In this document: piece by piece, positions 1-11,879 of the stretch
How positions within the stretch are numbered: the first letter of the stretch is position 1
Layout of the letters: the number at the start of each line of letters is the position of its first letter
Origin: Symbiodinium natans
Lineage: Eukaryota > Sar > Dinophyceae > Suessiales > Symbiodiniaceae
Length of the DNA: 64,000 nt
Direction of reading: 5' to 3'
NCBI GenBank assembly: GCA_905221605.1
Contig: CAJNDS010001035.1
Span: forward strand, 492,501 to 556,500
Notes under the pieces: generated by a model
What the model was told of the DNA's origin: nothing
Databases searched by the model: none
What the model saw: the letters and a program-made list of their open reading frames with translations, nothing else
Translations under genes and position numbers: made by a program

Positions 1-60
1 ACCCTAAACCCTAGACCCTAAACCCTAAACCCTAAACCCTAACGCAAGCCCTCAAACCCT

Positions 61-3000
61 GGAGCTCCACAACGCGCGAAGTCGCGAGCCTTGGCAGCCA
101 GTTCGGCCTGCCAGGGCGGTAAGGGTTTAGGGTTTAGGGTTTAGGGTTGAGGGTTGAGGGTTGAGGGTTTAGGGTTTAGGGTTTAGGGTTTGGGGTTTGG
201 GGTTTAGGGTGTAGGGTTTGGGGTTTAGGGTGTAGGGGTAGGGTTTAGGGTTTAGGGTTTGGGGTTTGGGTTCAGATCTAGTGTTTAGGGTTTAGATTTA
301 GTGTTTTGGCTTTTGGGTTTTGGGTTTTGGGTTTGGGGTTTAGGGTTTAGGGTTTAGGGTTTGGGGTTTAGGGGCGTTCAGGGGCCGAGGGTTTTAAGGT
401 TTGGGGCAGCTGAACCCAAAGACCTGAATCCTCAAAAATGTCCTTAGGGATGTAAACACCAACCCTAAACATAGAACCCTGAACCCTAAATAAACTCTAC
501 CCTAAACACTAAACCCTGAACCCTAAACCTCTCAATCCTGAATCCTAAACCCTAAACCCTGAACCCTGAACCCTGAACCCTAAACCCTAAACCCTAAACC
601 CTAAACCCCAAACCCTAAACCCTAAACCCTAAACCCAACCTTCAGCTCCTTCAGCTCGGTCTTTGTTGCCGAGAGCTCCTCTTTGGCAAGCTTGACCTGG
701 CGCAGGGCTTCGAGTTTACGGGGTTCAGGGTTTAGGGTTTAGGGTTTAGGGTTTAAGGGTTTAAGGGTTTAGGGTATAGGGCTTAGGGTTTAGGGTTTAG
801 GGTTTCAAGTTTAGGGTTTCAAGTTTAGGGCTTAGGGTCTAGGATTTAGGGGGCCTAGGGCTTAGGGCTTGGGGTTTCTCATGTTTAGAGTTAGTTCTGA
901 GTTTAAGTGACCTGTTGGGCCACTTGGGCTAATTTTCAATTTCAGGTGCCCTAAACCCTCAACCCTCAACCCTCGACCCTGGAACCCTTAACCCTAAACC
1001 CTAAACCCTAAACGCTAAACCCTAAACCCTAAACGCTAAACCCTAAACCCTAAACCCGAAACCCTAACCCCAATAGGTGTAGGGTTCAGGGCCTTCAGCC
1101 TGACGCTTGCGGTTGAGAGTTGCACGGTTCAGGGTTTAGGGTTTAGAGTTTAGGGCTCGGGTTTAGGGTTTAGGGTTTAGGGTTTAGGGTTTAGGGTTTA
1201 GGGTTTAGGGTTTAGGGTTTAGGGTTTAGGGTTTAGGGTTTAGGGTTTAGGGTTTAGGGTTTAGGGTTTAGGGTTCAGGGTTTAGGGTTTAGGGTTTAGG
1301 GTTTAGGGTTTAGGGTTTAGGGTTTAGGGTTTAGGGTTTAGGGTTTAGGGTTTAGGGTTTAGGGTTTAGGGTTTAGGGTTTAGGGTTTAGGGTTTAGGGT
1401 TTAGGGTTTAGGGTTTAGGGTTTAGGGTAAGGCTATTGGGTTTTGGGTTTAGGGTTTGGGGGTTTAGGTTTCAGGTTCAGGACCCCATGATGCAACGCAA
1501 GCCTGATGCTCAGCTTTGATCTCTGCTGCGGCCGCCGCGTCCTGTCGAGGCGAACTTTTGCACGCCCGAGGAGGACGGCTCTTCCCTAAAGCCAAACCCT
1601 AAGCTGCGACTCCCTAAACCCTAAACACCCTAAACCCTAAACACCCTAAACCCTACACCCCAAAACTCTAAACCCTAAACCCCAAACCCTAGGCCCTTGA
1701 TCCCCAGATCCAAACCCAGTTTCGGTTGGAGCTTTCAATCTTCAGGCCTCCCTGCGGTAGGGCCACCACTGACTTGTGTCAGAGACCAGGCCCCACCTAC
1801 CTAGGGGTTTAGGGTTTAGGGTTTAGGGTTTAGGGTTCAGAGTTTAGGATTAAGTTAGGACTTCATGTAGGGCGTTGGGCCTCAGGACCACTTGCCGTGC
1901 CTTGAACCCCCCGACGCCCAATGCGGGGTCCTTGGCATTTTGTAGCTCCAGCACGGCCTGGCACAAACCAAAAACTGTACACCCCAACCCCTAAACCTAA
2001 GTATTTAGGCTTTAGGGTTTAAGGTTTAAGGTTTAGGGTTTAAGGTTTAGGGTTTAAGGGATAGTGTTTAGTTAGGGCTTAGGATTTAGACCCTCAGGGC
2101 TTAGGGTTTAGGGTTCGGGGTTTAAGGTTCAGGGTCGAAGGTTGAGGGCCAGGAAGCTACAAGGTGGGGTAACGTGTCTAAAGTAACTATAACGGGCATA
2201 TAAGGCCACTCAGGGGTTATGAAAGGTTTATATAAGGGCTATATAACGGGCATAGAAGGCCACTTATGGCTTATGAAAGGTTTATATAAGGGGTATACAA
2301 GGGGGAGACTGCCCTCCTGATATCTCAAAGCCCTAAGGCCCCCTAAAACCCTACACCCCGGAAAGAAAACCAAAACGCCTGAAATATTCAAAGGGGACCA
2401 ACCCTAAACCCTAAACCCTAAACCCTAAACCCTAAACCCTAAACCCTAAACCCGAAAACCCGACAAAGACCAACAAGACACGCTGGGGACGGCGAAGAAC
2501 CCACATGCCCCAGAGAGCCTCAAGCCCGACGAGTTCATTAAGGAACAGAAGACACGCATCACGAGGGTTTAGGGTTTAGGGTTTAGGGTTTAGGGTTTAG
2601 GGTTTAGGGTTTAGGGTTTAGGGTTTAGGGTTGAGGGTTTAGGGTCTAGGGTTGAGGGTTTAGGGTTTCATTGGGGCAAGATGCATCCCGAAACTACGAA
2701 GGTCCTCTCGATGCTCTGTTGACTTTCCGTACGGCACATGAGCTCCGAAAACCGGAAAGCCAATTGCGAACCCCAAGCTTTAGGGTTTAGGGCTTGGGAA
2801 AGCGCCACCAACACCCTAAACCCCAAACCCTAAACCCCTAAGCCCCCAAACCCCTAAGCCCTAAGCCCTAAACCCTAAACCCCTAAGCCCTAAACCCCTG
2901 AACCCTAAACCCCTGAACCCTAAACCCCTAACCCCTAAACCCTAAGCCCTAAACCCTCAACCCTCAAATGGCCTTGTCCCTCTCATCCTCCGCCTTCTTC

Positions 3001-3917
3001 TGAGCAGCCCACTGCTCTGAGTTCTTGGCCTCCAGGGTGGTGCGTCATAAGGGTGCAAGGGTTTAGGGTTTAGGCTTTAGGGCTTAGGGTTTAGGGTTTA
3101 GGGTTTAGGGCTTAGGGTTTAGGGTTTAGGGTTTGGGGTTTAGGGTTCCGGGTTTCCGGTTTTAGGGTTGAGGCTTAGGGCGTTTAGGGTGAATTTGCTT
3201 ACCCCAGACCCTAAACCACAAACCCCAACTCCTGAAAGATCTGCCCTTGGGCCACCTTGGGCCGGCATTCAAGGTTTGTGGGGTGTATACATCCTAAACC
3301 CTGCACCCTACACCCTAAACCAAAACCCTAAAGCATAAACCCTAAGCCCTGAATCCTAAACCCTAAGCCCGAAACCATAAACCATAAACCCTACACCCTA
3401 AACCCTAAACCCAAAGCCCTAAGCCCATGAATCCCGAAACTGCGACCCTAAACTCCCCAACAGGCCTTGTTTTTCTCGTTGGCCTCTTTCAGAGTCCGCA
3501 CCTTGGGTTTAGGGTTTAGGGTTTAGGGTGTAGGGTTTGGGGTTTAGGGTTTAGGGTTTGGGGTTTAGGGTTTAGGGTTTAGGGTTTAGGGTTTAGGGTT
3601 TAGTGTTTTTCAGCATCTCAAGTCCAGGCAATCACGGGTCAAGCAAGCAGGTCGTCAAGTTATGGAAACATGCCCACCCACCCACTCACTGAGGCCGCCA
3701 GCAGTAGGAAATGACGAAAAGACAACCGCGAAGAGGCCTAAACCTTAAACCCGGAACAGATTTAGAACCTGGAAAAGAGGCCTCCCTCACCCCCCCCTAA
3801 ACCCTCAAAAGACTTGAGCCTCTCCCTTAAACCCTCAACCCGAAATACCCCCCCCCCCCCCCCCTCACCTGCTCTTCCAGCTCCTCTACTTCTGAGCGGA
3901 GCTCGTCGTTGTCCGCC
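61..3917 (-). CDS. Coiled-coil protein gene, exon series (3'-part)
   Basis: Eight short islands read on the minus strand as charged, heptad-like peptides typical of a long coiled coil. In transcription order: 3917-3869 (LQADNDELRSEVEELEEQ, then a canonical GTGAGG donor), 3501-3466 (VRTLKEANEKNK, GC donor), 3035-2973 (LEAKNSEQWAAQKKAEDERD..., GC donor), 1957-1880 (AVLELQNAKDPALGVGGFKA..., CAG acceptor), 1554-1503 (RQDAAAAAEIKAEHQ, GC donor), 1132-1091 (LNRATLNRKRQAEG), 714-640 (LEALRQVKLAKEELSATKTE..., GT donor leading straight into GTTGGGTTTAGGG) and 110-61 (QAELAAKARDFARCG). Introns are mostly telomere-like repeat. Exon limits and the assumption that all eight belong to one gene are inference; I do not recognise the family. 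Start and end of the gene are not identified. Confidence 0.55.
2462..2783 (+). CDS. Two plus-strand exon-like islands
   Basis: Island 2462-2566 reads DKDQQDTLGTAKNPHAPESL..., 35 codons, and ends at AGG followed by GTTTAGGG, so the first repeat unit would supply the GT donor. Island 2677-2783 reads QDASRNYEGPLDALLTFRTA..., 35 codons, between two repeat blocks. They lie antisense to the surrounding minus-strand coiled-coil series. The 2462 island is also open on the other strand, so the strand is a judgement from residue composition. No family recognised. Confidence 0.35.
3608..3660. repeat. Dispersed repeat, copy 1 (TTCAGCATCTCAAGTCCA)
   Basis: The segment starting TTCAGCATCTCAAGTCCA, followed by GTCAAGCAA, occurs again near 40175-40225 with a few changes. 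In both places it directly follows a TTTAGGG array. Nature unknown. Confidence 0.4.
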
Positions 3918-3969
3918 TGCAAGCTTCAAGCGCATGGATTGGGATTTCTAGGGCTTTTGTCGGGTTTTG

Positions 3970-4083
3970 CTTGGAGGTTCATGGGTACTTGTAACCGCAA
4001 ATATAGCCATACTTACAACCTAAGTCCCCTTACAAGTAGACTTATGATTGGGGTTACATATAAGTACCCATGAACCCCCCAAG
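3970..4083. mobile_element. MITE-like foldback element, family B
   Basis: A 114 bp element bounded by inverted ends CTTGGAGGTTCATGGGTACT and its near complement (AAGTACCCATGAACC...AAG). It has no coding capacity. Related copies are at 38794-38933 and 47522-47651, a partial copy at 13111-13207 and a very short one at 22048-22093. Confidence 0.7.
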
Positions 4084-5020
4084 TAGGGTCCGGTTGCAAC
4101 GGATGAACCTGCAGTCGCCAAAAAAAACACCCAAGGACGGCTCAATCTTTACGTCCTAGGCTTTAGGGATTAGGGCTGAGTACCTTGAAACCCAGAAAAG
4201 GAGTCAGCCCGAAACCCTGAACCCCAAACCCCAAAACCTAAACCCTAAACCCTAAACCCTAGTCCTAAACCCTAAACCCTAGTCCTAAACCCCAAACCCT
4301 CGTCCTAAACCCTCAAAGCAATGCCCAGGGCCGCCGCCATCTACAGCCCACCGGGTTCTTGGGGACTTCTGTGTGTCTCATACTGCGCCCGACTGGTGTA
4401 CTCCCGGCCCCCCTGTACAAGATCTAGGAATTCAGGGTTTAGGGTTTAAGGTTTAGGGTTTAGGGCTTCGGGTTTAGGGTTCAGGGTTCAGGGTTTTCAA
4501 AAAGGATCGTCTGAGTGTACTACATACTCTGAAATATGTTGGGGCTAGGTCGGGGTGTCTGAAAATACCAGGGCGTTCGAAACACGACATCATCGCGGCC
4601 GGTGATTTTTCTGAAGCCTGCACGCTTTCAGGGAACTATGTACATGATTGGACGCCGAGGGTCTCCGGGGAATCAAAAGTTGCGCAGAGCTCACCCTAGG
4701 GCCCATATGTACCTAAATGGTAGATCCTGGACTCCCCCAAAGTCACGAAAGTAGGGACCCCCTAAACCCTAAACCCTAAACCCTAAACCCCAAACCCTAA
4801 ACAACCTGGTGTCCTCATTTAGGCACATGGGGCTCCATCTACAGTTCACTAGCCAGGGCTTTGGCCTGGCCAAAGGAAGAAAGGGTTCAGGGCTTCGGAT
4901 GCACCAGGATTCGAACTGGGCTTCGGGTTCGGGGTTTAGGGTTTAGGGTTCAGGGTTTAGGGTTTAGGGTTTGGGGTTCAAGGTTTAGGGTTTAGGGTGC
5001 GGCTACGGGGGCGCCTAGGC
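4084..5020. other. Region without a convincing gene
   Basis: Telomere-type repeats and short unique islands. The island 4325-4435 is open on the plus strand after an ATG (MPRAAAIYSPPGSWGLLCVS...) but has no support beyond openness. The stretch 4500-4760 shows nothing recognisable. Confidence 0.5.
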
Positions 5021-5024
5021 GGCA

Positions 5025-5465
5025 CTACCCCGAGAGCAAGCGGGCGATCTCCTCGTGGCCCTTCTCCATTGCCTAGCTCATGGTTGGGATCGTGTTAAAC
5101 ATTTAAGTTGTTATTCCTTATTGGGTTTAAGTACCCTTAGAAATGTAGTTGTTCTTCCTTATTGGGTTTAAGTACCCTTAAAGATGTCAAACTATGACAA
5201 AGTTGCGCGGGCTCGAGGCGTCTTGCCGTGACGGTCTGCCAGGCCCTTGTCAGCCTTCGCTTCCACCAGCGCATGAAAATATTAGGGACCCCTCATATAG
5301 ACCCCCACAGAATAGGATTCCCTTAACCCTGAGCCCCTTAAAAAAGATCCCCACTGAGTAGGATTCCCCTCATATAGACCCCCAGATAGTAGGATCCCTT
5401 AAAGAAATATATATATATATATTATATATATATATATATATATTTACTTATTTATTTATTGATTG

Positions 5466-5505
<40 letters not shown>

Positions 5506-6451
5506 TATATAACAAAAGGGGGACCCCACCCAATAAGGTAACCCCGAATTTCGGGGACTGCCCCGCCTTAGCTTCCACCAGCAGCCGCACGCACGCCACG
5601 TGGCCCTTGTCGGATGCACCAAAGAGGGCCGTCTCGCCGGAGCTGCTCTGCAAGTCCTTGTCAGCACCCGCTTTCAACCCTAAACCCTAAACCCTAAACC
5701 CTAAACCCTAAACCCTAAACCCTAAACCCTAAACCCTAAACCCTAAACCGTCCTTGTCAGCACCAGCTTTCGTGAGCAGCTGGGCAACCTCAGCGTGACC
5801 GGCCATGGACGCGAACATGAGGGCGGTGATGCCACCTTTGTCTGCCATGTCCTTGTCGGCACCCACCTCCACCAGCAAGCGCGCAATCTCAACGTGGCCG
5901 CTGGCAGATGCCAGCATGAGAGCCGTGTGCCCAGCACAGGTCCTCAAATCCTTCTCCGCGCCTGCTTCCAGCAGCAGCCGTACAAGCTCGACGTGGCCTC
6001 TCAACGATGCCAGCATGAGAGCGGTCAGGCTACCACGATCTGTTGCATTCTTCTCAGCACCCGCTTCCAGCAGCAAGCGTGCAATTTGCAGGTGGCCCTT
6101 CTCAGATGCACACATGAGAGGGGTCCTGCCATCACGGTGCGCCAAGTCTTTGTTGGCACCGGCTCTCAGGAGTAAGCGGGCAACCTCAGTGAGGCCACTG
6201 GAGGCGGCATAGACGAGCTCCTTCACGACGTGTCTCTGAACAGGAGACGGCTTCAGCAACAGCTGCAACTCCAGTGGCACTTCCAGCACAGCAGCATCCT
6301 GCAAGACAGTGCTGCGGTGTACGAGCTCCTGGATGCACACAGGGAGACCATGCAACTTCCGCAGGTGCAGCTTCAGGGCAGCGACGTCACTCAACTCTTC
6401 CTGGGTCAAGGTGGCCAGCTCTTCGCCAGAGATCCTCCAAACACGGAGCAT
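5025..6451 (-). CDS. Ankyrin-repeat protein with ubiquitin-like N-terminus (four exons)
   Basis: Exon 1 (6451-5753) starts at the ATG of MLRVWRISGEELATLTQEEL, a ubiquitin-like leader I associate with symbiodiniacean ankyrin proteins; the frame is open a further 54 codons upstream, but this Met fits the family. Five ankyrin units follow (for example AGANKDLAHRDGRTPLMCAS). Exon 2 (5656-5567) is exactly 30 codons, DLQSSSGETALFGASDKGHV..., and exon 3 (5254 to about 5219) reads ADKGLADRHGKT. Exon 4 (5072-5025) reads AMEKGHEEIARLLSG and a TAG stop. Exons 1-2 and 2-3 join in phase only if GA and GC donors are used at AAG|G sites, which rebuilds perfect 33-residue ankyrin spacing. The join of exons 3 and 4 lacks about three residues, so a small exon or other junction is missing. 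Ankyrin repeats bind protein partners; the specific role is unknown. Confidence 0.75.
5400..5505. repeat. AT microsatellite inside ankyrin intron 2
   Basis: Alternating TA dinucleotides broken by TTTATTTATTGATTGATT lie in the intron between ankyrin exons 2 and 3. Reading frames rich in Tyr-Ile here are artefacts of the repeat. Confidence 0.85.
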
Positions 6452-7855
6452 CGCATCTTGGCTACTCGGTGACAGCATAGATGAGCTTGCAGAGGACGGC
6501 GAAGCCCCGAAACGAAGATGTGCATCTGTGCTGGAGCTCGCCAGCTGAGCCAAACACATTTTGCCGCCACAGAAAAAAAGTCCGGGATGCTCAAGGACGA
6601 GACAAAGGCACACAAGAAACGCGCAATCCCCACCTACGCAAAAAGACTCGACCCCTCCTTCGAAGTAGCGATTCCCAAAGTATTCTCATGTACTACATGG
6701 GGGATTAGGGTTTAGGTTCTTAGGGTTAAGGGTTTAGGATTTAGGGTTTAGGGTTTATGGCTTAGGGTTTAGGGTTTAGGGTTTCGGGGAGGTTCATGCT
6801 CACAAGCTTCCCCGTCAGAACAGAACCGTTCGACCTTCGCCGCAAGCACCACTCAGACCCACACATGTGAATGCGAAGCCCCGCGATGAAGCAAGAAACG
6901 CTTTTGGTTTAAGGTTTAGGGTTTAGGGTTTAGGGTTTAGGGTTTAGGGTTTAGGGTCTAGGGTTTAGGGCTTAGGGTTTAGGGTTTAGGGTCTAGGGTT
7001 TAGGGTTTAGGGTTTAAGGTTAAACGCCGACAGTCCATGTGCGGCCACCCGATCGGGAGTTCGGGGCGCAAGGGCCACCCACCGTAGTCCGAAACCCTAA
7101 ACCCGAAAATCCCTACTTCCTCATAGCCCTCAGAACCCAAACCCGGAGCTTTGCCCACATCCTAAACCCGAAGCCCTGAGTCTCGAGAGCCTGAGAACCT
7201 CACTTCCTCACAGACCCTAAACCCCAAACTCTAAACCCTCAACCCTAAACCCTAAACCCGAAACCCTAAACCCTAAAACCCTACCCGGACAGTCGAACCG
7301 GTGGAGCCCCTTGTCATTTTCAAGACACGGGCACCTCTATCGCGGGTTCCCCCAAGACCCGAAACCCTCAACCCTAAACCGTAAACCCTAGCCCTAAACC
7401 CTAAACCCCAAAACCCTAAACCCCAAAACCCTAAACCCCAAAACCCTAAACCCTAAACCCCCTTCTGAGTAGTCATTGCAATATAGGGCCCTATACGGTA
7501 CCCCAAAAAACGAGGAACCAGGAACTCAGAATTGGAGAGGGCTGAACCCCCGAACCCTGAACCGGAAGCCTCAACCCCCGCCACCCCCCCCCTTTAAGGG
7601 TTGAGGGGTTTAGAGTTGAAGGGTTTTAGGGGTTCTGGGGTGTGGGGGCAAGGGTTTTTTGGAACTTTTTGGGGGGTTTAGGGTTTAGGGTTCGGGGGTT
7701 TAGGGTTCAGGGGCTTAGGGTTTAGGGTTTAGGGTTTAGGGTTTAGGGCTTAGGGTTTAGGGTTTAGGGTTTAGGGTTTAGGGTTTAGGGTTTAGGGTTT
7801 AGGGTTTAGGGTTTAGGGTTTAGGGTTTAGGGTTTAGGGTTTAGGGGTCTTCGGC

Positions 7856-10800
7856 CTTGGCAGCGGCCAGCCGGGTCGTCAGCTCGGCGACCTCGCGCTG
7901 TCTGAAGTCTTCCGAAGGGTGGGCTGAGGGCTGAGGGCACATGCTGCAAGCCCTAAACCCTAAACCCTAAACCCTGAACCCTAAACCCTAAACCCTAAAC
8001 CCTAAACCCCAAACCCTAAACCCTAAACCCATTCAACCCCTCAACCCTAGCCCTAAACCCTAAACCCTCATTCAACCCCTAAACCCTGAAACCCCCAAAA
8101 CCCTAAACCCTAAACCCGGAACCCTAGGCTGTCTGCCAGCACTCCGCTGCTGCTTCAGGGGGTTTAGCGCACTGTCCAGAGACCCCCATATTCTTCAACT
8201 AGGGTTTAGGGTTCGGGGTTCAGCGTTCAGGGTTTCGGGTTCAGGGTTTAGGGTTTAGGGGGTTTAGGGGGTTTAGGGGGTTTAGGGGGTTTAGGGGGTT
8301 TAGGGGGTTTAGGGGGTTTAGGGGGTTTAGGGGGTTTAGGGGGTCTAGGGGGTTTAGGGGGTTTAGGGGGTTTAGGGGGTTTAGGGGGTTTAGGGGGTTT
8401 AGGGGGTTTAGGGGGTTTAGGGGGTTTTATGGGGTTTAGGGGGTTTAGGGGGGTTTATAGGGGGTTTTAGGGGGTTTAGGGGGTTTAAGGGGGTTTAGGG
8501 GGTTTATAGTGGGTTTTAGTTTAAGGGGGTTTAGGGGGTTAGGGGGTTAGATGGGGGGTTTAGGGGGTTTTGGGTGGTTGTTGTTTGGGTTTGGGTTTTT
8601 AGGGTTAGGGTTTAGGGTTTAGGGTTTTAGGGTTAGGGTTTTTAGGGTTTAGGGTTAGGGTTTTTTAGGTTTTAGGTTTAGGGTTTAGGGTTTAGGGTTT
8701 AGGGTTTAGGGTTTAGGGTTTAGGGTTTAGGGTTTAGGGTTTAGGGTTTAGGGTTTAGGGTTTAGGGTTTAGGGTTTAGGGTTTAGGGTTTAGGGTTTAG
8801 GGTTTAGGGTTTAGGGTTTTAGGGTTTAGGGTTTAGGGTTTAGGGTTTAGGGTTTAGGGTTTAGGGTTTAGGGTTTAGGGTTTAGGGTTTTAGGGTTTAG
8901 GGGCTGTCTGTTCCAGAAAGTATAGAAGGGATCCACAGCAAAGAGTGCGGAATACTACTGGAGCCTCCGGGAAATCCGCGCTGTTTTTGCAGCTGCGTGG
9001 GCTGCTCTGGATGAGTAGCTCTCTTCGGGCCCTAAACCCTAAACCCTAAACCACCCTAAAGTAAGCTATGGAAAATAGCGGTTACAAAGGCGATCGCGGT
9101 AAGCCAAACCCAAACAAACCCTAGGTGTCAAACGCTGAACGCCGAACCCCAAAGCCTCAACCCTAAACCCTAAACCCCAAACCCCAAACCCTAAACCCTA
9201 AACCCCAAACCCCAAACCCTAGACCCCAAACCCGAACCCCATAGACCCGTTCAAGGCTCCCCCAACCTTATTTAGGTCCAATCTTCCCGAAACAGCATTA
9301 AATCATGGAACCTAGGGGGGGGGGGGGGGGGGTTGGGGTAGTGGAGAGGGAGGAAGACCCTAAGCCCTCAGCCCTGAGCCCTGAACCCGAAACCCTAAAC
9401 CTTAAACCCTAAACCCTAAACCCTAAACCCTAAACCTTAAACCTTAAACCCTAAACCCTAAACCTTAAAGGAACCTATGGGCTTCCACCAAGCCCCCCCT
9501 TCGTCGAGTTTGTTGGGCTGGCACCCTTGGCCTCATCGTTTGCAATCTTGTGCTTGACCTGCCAGAAACCATGCAGGGCGTAGGGTTTGGGGTTTGGGGT
9601 TGGGGGTTTAGGGTTTAGGGTTTAGGGTTTAGGGTTTAGGGTTTAGGGTTTAGGGTTTAGGGTTTAGGGTTTAGGGGGGTTTAGAGGGGGGAAGGCGTTT
9701 GAGCATGGATGTTGTCCTACAAGCCTTTAAACAAATACTACCCTCTAACCCTTGAATCGTTGAAACCCTCGAAAACCCAAACCCCTAGGCCCCTAAAACC
9801 CCCAAACCCTTAAACCCCCAAACCCTTTAGCCATAAACCCTTACACCCCCCAAACCCTTGAAACCTTAAACCCCTAAACCCCTAACCCCAAAACCACCAA
9901 GCCCTAAACCTCTAAGCCTTAAACCTTAAAGCCTCGATACCCAACAAGGGCCTACGGTTTCGGGTTTTGGGTCTAGAGTTTAGGGTTCAGCACCCAGTCA
10001 TTTGAGATCCTGGGGATGAGGGTTCGGGTTTGGAGGGGGGGTACCAGAAAGGGGTTTAGGAAAATAGGGGACCCGAAACATAGAGCCACAAATTGCAGGA
10101 TCCCCTTTTCGTAAGGACCCCAATAGGCTACCCCCCTGCACCAAGGTTACCCCCCTGCTGGATCCTAAACCTAGCTCCTAAATCTCCATAAACCTGCACC
10201 TTTTGGGCCTTTTGGGTTTAGGGTTTAAGGGTTCAGGGGTTTAGGGGTTTAGGGGTTTAGGGGTTTAGGGGTTTAGGGGTTTAGGGGTTTAGGGGTTTAG
10301 GGGTTTAGGGGTTTAGGGGTTTAGGGTCTAGGGGTTTAGGGTTTAGGGTCTAGGGCTCCAGTCCTAAACCCGGCACCTAAACAACAGAAAGAAGCCCTGA
10401 ACCCAGACCTCCACATCCTGCAAGCAGCGCTTTAGGTCGGTGCTCACCTTGCGAGCAAGTGGGACGGAAGAGGCAAAGGCGTCCAGGGTGTAGGGTTTAG
10501 GGTTTAGGGTTTAGGGTTTAGGGTTTAGGGTTTAGGGTTTAGGGTTTAGGGTTTAGGGATTAGGGTTTAGGGTTTTAGGGTTTTTGGGGTTTTGGGGGTT
10601 TTTGGGGTTTTTGGGGTTTTTGGGGGGGCCAGGATGGCTTCGTTTGCCTGTCCAACTTCTCGCGGGAAACTCAAACCGAACCTTTCGTCTTCCAGACTCA
10701 GAAACCCAAACCCTGCAGCCCCTCACAAGCTAGACCCAGGAGTAACCTAGGAATCGAAAGGGTGCCCTTTCTGGTTTAAAGTTTAAGGGGTTTTTATAAG

Positions 10801-10976
10801 GGAACCTAAACCCCAAAACAAGGGAATAAGGGCCTTTAAACTCAACCCCTAAACCCTGAACTCAAGCCCTCAAAAGCCTTTTAACTCAACATCCGTCTGG
10901 CCCTGGGCGGGGACACCTGGCACGCTTCCTCCAGCTTCTGGGCCATCCTGTTCCTCAAAGTGGTCAGGGCTCGAAG
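7856..10976 (-). CDS. Second coiled-coil exon series
   Basis: Five minus-strand islands, in transcription order. 10976-10917 is exactly 20 codons, LRALTTLRNRMAQKLEEACQ, between AAAG and a GTGTCC donor. 10700-10629 reads EDERFGLSFPREVGQANEAI.... 10486-10403 reads LDAFASSVPLARKVSTDLKR..., with an internal GTGAGC donor after ARK that may be the true end. 9558-9526 is exactly 11 codons, VKHKIANDEAK, after a CTGGCAG acceptor. 7908-7856 reads EDFRQREVAELTTRLAAAK, followed by a GC donor. Helical, charged composition suggests a coiled-coil protein. It could be the 5' part of the series at 0-4 kb, but the ankyrin gene lies between, so I keep them apart. Introns are TTTAGGG/CCCTAAA arrays. Confidence 0.5.
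8242..8905. repeat. Long TTTAGGGGG-variant array passing into perfect TTTAGGG array
   Basis: From about 8246 to 8580 the unit is GGGGGTTTA (9 bp) in about 30 copies with some slippage, then from about 8670 to 8900 it becomes regular TTTAGGG. The local unit expansion suggests tandem amplification after insertion. Confidence 0.9.
8926..9018 (+). CDS. Terminal exon-like island, plus strand
   Basis: After TATAG the frame reads KGSTAKSAEYYWSLREIRAV... and ends at TAG (9016-9018), 30 codons. Composition is protein-like and AT content is moderate, which makes chance openness less likely. It lies antisense to the flanking minus-strand exons. No family recognised. Confidence 0.4.
   Translation, partial: KGSTAKSAEYYWSLREIRAVFAAAWAALDE
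9311..9333. repeat. Poly-G tract
   Basis: A run of about 19 G residues, one of several homopolymer G/C runs in the window and a likely assembly error site. Confidence 0.9.
10212..10345. repeat. TTTAGGGG octamer array
   Basis: About 13 consecutive TTTAGGGG units, an eight-base variant of the telomere-type heptamer. Confidence 0.9.
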
Positions 10977-11745
10977 CTTTGAAGTGCGGTTTCGGGTCTA
11001 GGGTTTAGGGCTTCGGGTTTCGGGTTTAGGGTTTAGGGTTTCGGGTTTCGGGTTTAGGGCGTAGGGTTTAGGGTTGCCCTGAAGTTCGGGTTTCGGCGCT
11101 TGGGCTTGAAGGTTGAAAGGCGTGCACGTTCCAGCAACTCGCGACAGAGGACTTGGGATTCCAAAGCATTTTAACTTCAGCCTGGGACTTCTTTCAGCGC
11201 AGGTTTACAATGTAGGGCCTCAGGGTTGGAGAGGGGCCCTCAAAGTGGCCCAAATATAGAAGAACCCTCAACGGCGCCATGCGTCACCTTGCGACATGCT
11301 TCCCTGACGACTGCCACTCTCCAAAACCGGAGTCTCAACGCATTCAAACAGAAGCCCCGTATTGAAGTACTTCGCGTCGCGGGCCGCAGGAAACAAACTC
11401 TGAATCCCCACAACCCTGGAAACCTGAAACCCTAAACCCTATAAAGCAAGAAACCTTGCTGTCTGCACTCATATCCACAGATTCCGCGCAATCAATATGT
11501 TCCATACCCAACAAAGCTACAGTTAGCTGCCATGCACGCTGCACTAAGCAAATCGAAGCCGGTAGATGTCGGGCGTTGTTTAACTGATCCGAGCTGTCAT
11601 CAGGTTGCCGAACCGTATGCAAACGGTAGATGTTCGAGCCCCAGCATGTGGGTTCGAAGAACTAGAGGTCGTGCCCAGGCCCAACTTCAAATCTAGATAC
11701 ATACTACATGCAGGCATGTGCCCGCAAGTTTGTGTGTGAGTGTCT

Positions 11746-11747
<2 letters not shown>

Positions 11748-11779
<32 letters not shown>

Positions 11780-11790
11780 CATATATACAT
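11748..11790. repeat. AT microsatellite
   Basis: About 15 TA dinucleotides, followed by looser AT-rich sequence. Confidence 0.85.
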
Positions 11791-11879
11791 ATGCTCCCCC
11801 CTGACCCACTGCGGTCTTGTGGCTGGATCTTGGGATGGGTGAGGCATGCAGCACTACCTCCTTCAGAAACTTCAGGTTT

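Noticed and set aside
1-60. Chromosome end (true telomere) at base 1
   Set aside because: The C-strand orientation fits a left end, but only about 40 bp of CCCTAAA is present and identical arrays in both orientations recur for 58 kb, so nothing marks base 1 as terminal.
4893-4922. tRNA gene (T-arm-like GTTCGAATCC on the minus strand)
   Set aside because: Only a degenerate T-arm and acceptor-like stretch is present; the T stem does not pair properly and no anticodon or D arm lies upstream.
5452-5690. Tyr/Ile-rich small proteins around the AT repeat
   Set aside because: Translation of an AT microsatellite; the minus frame beyond it is the real ankyrin exon.
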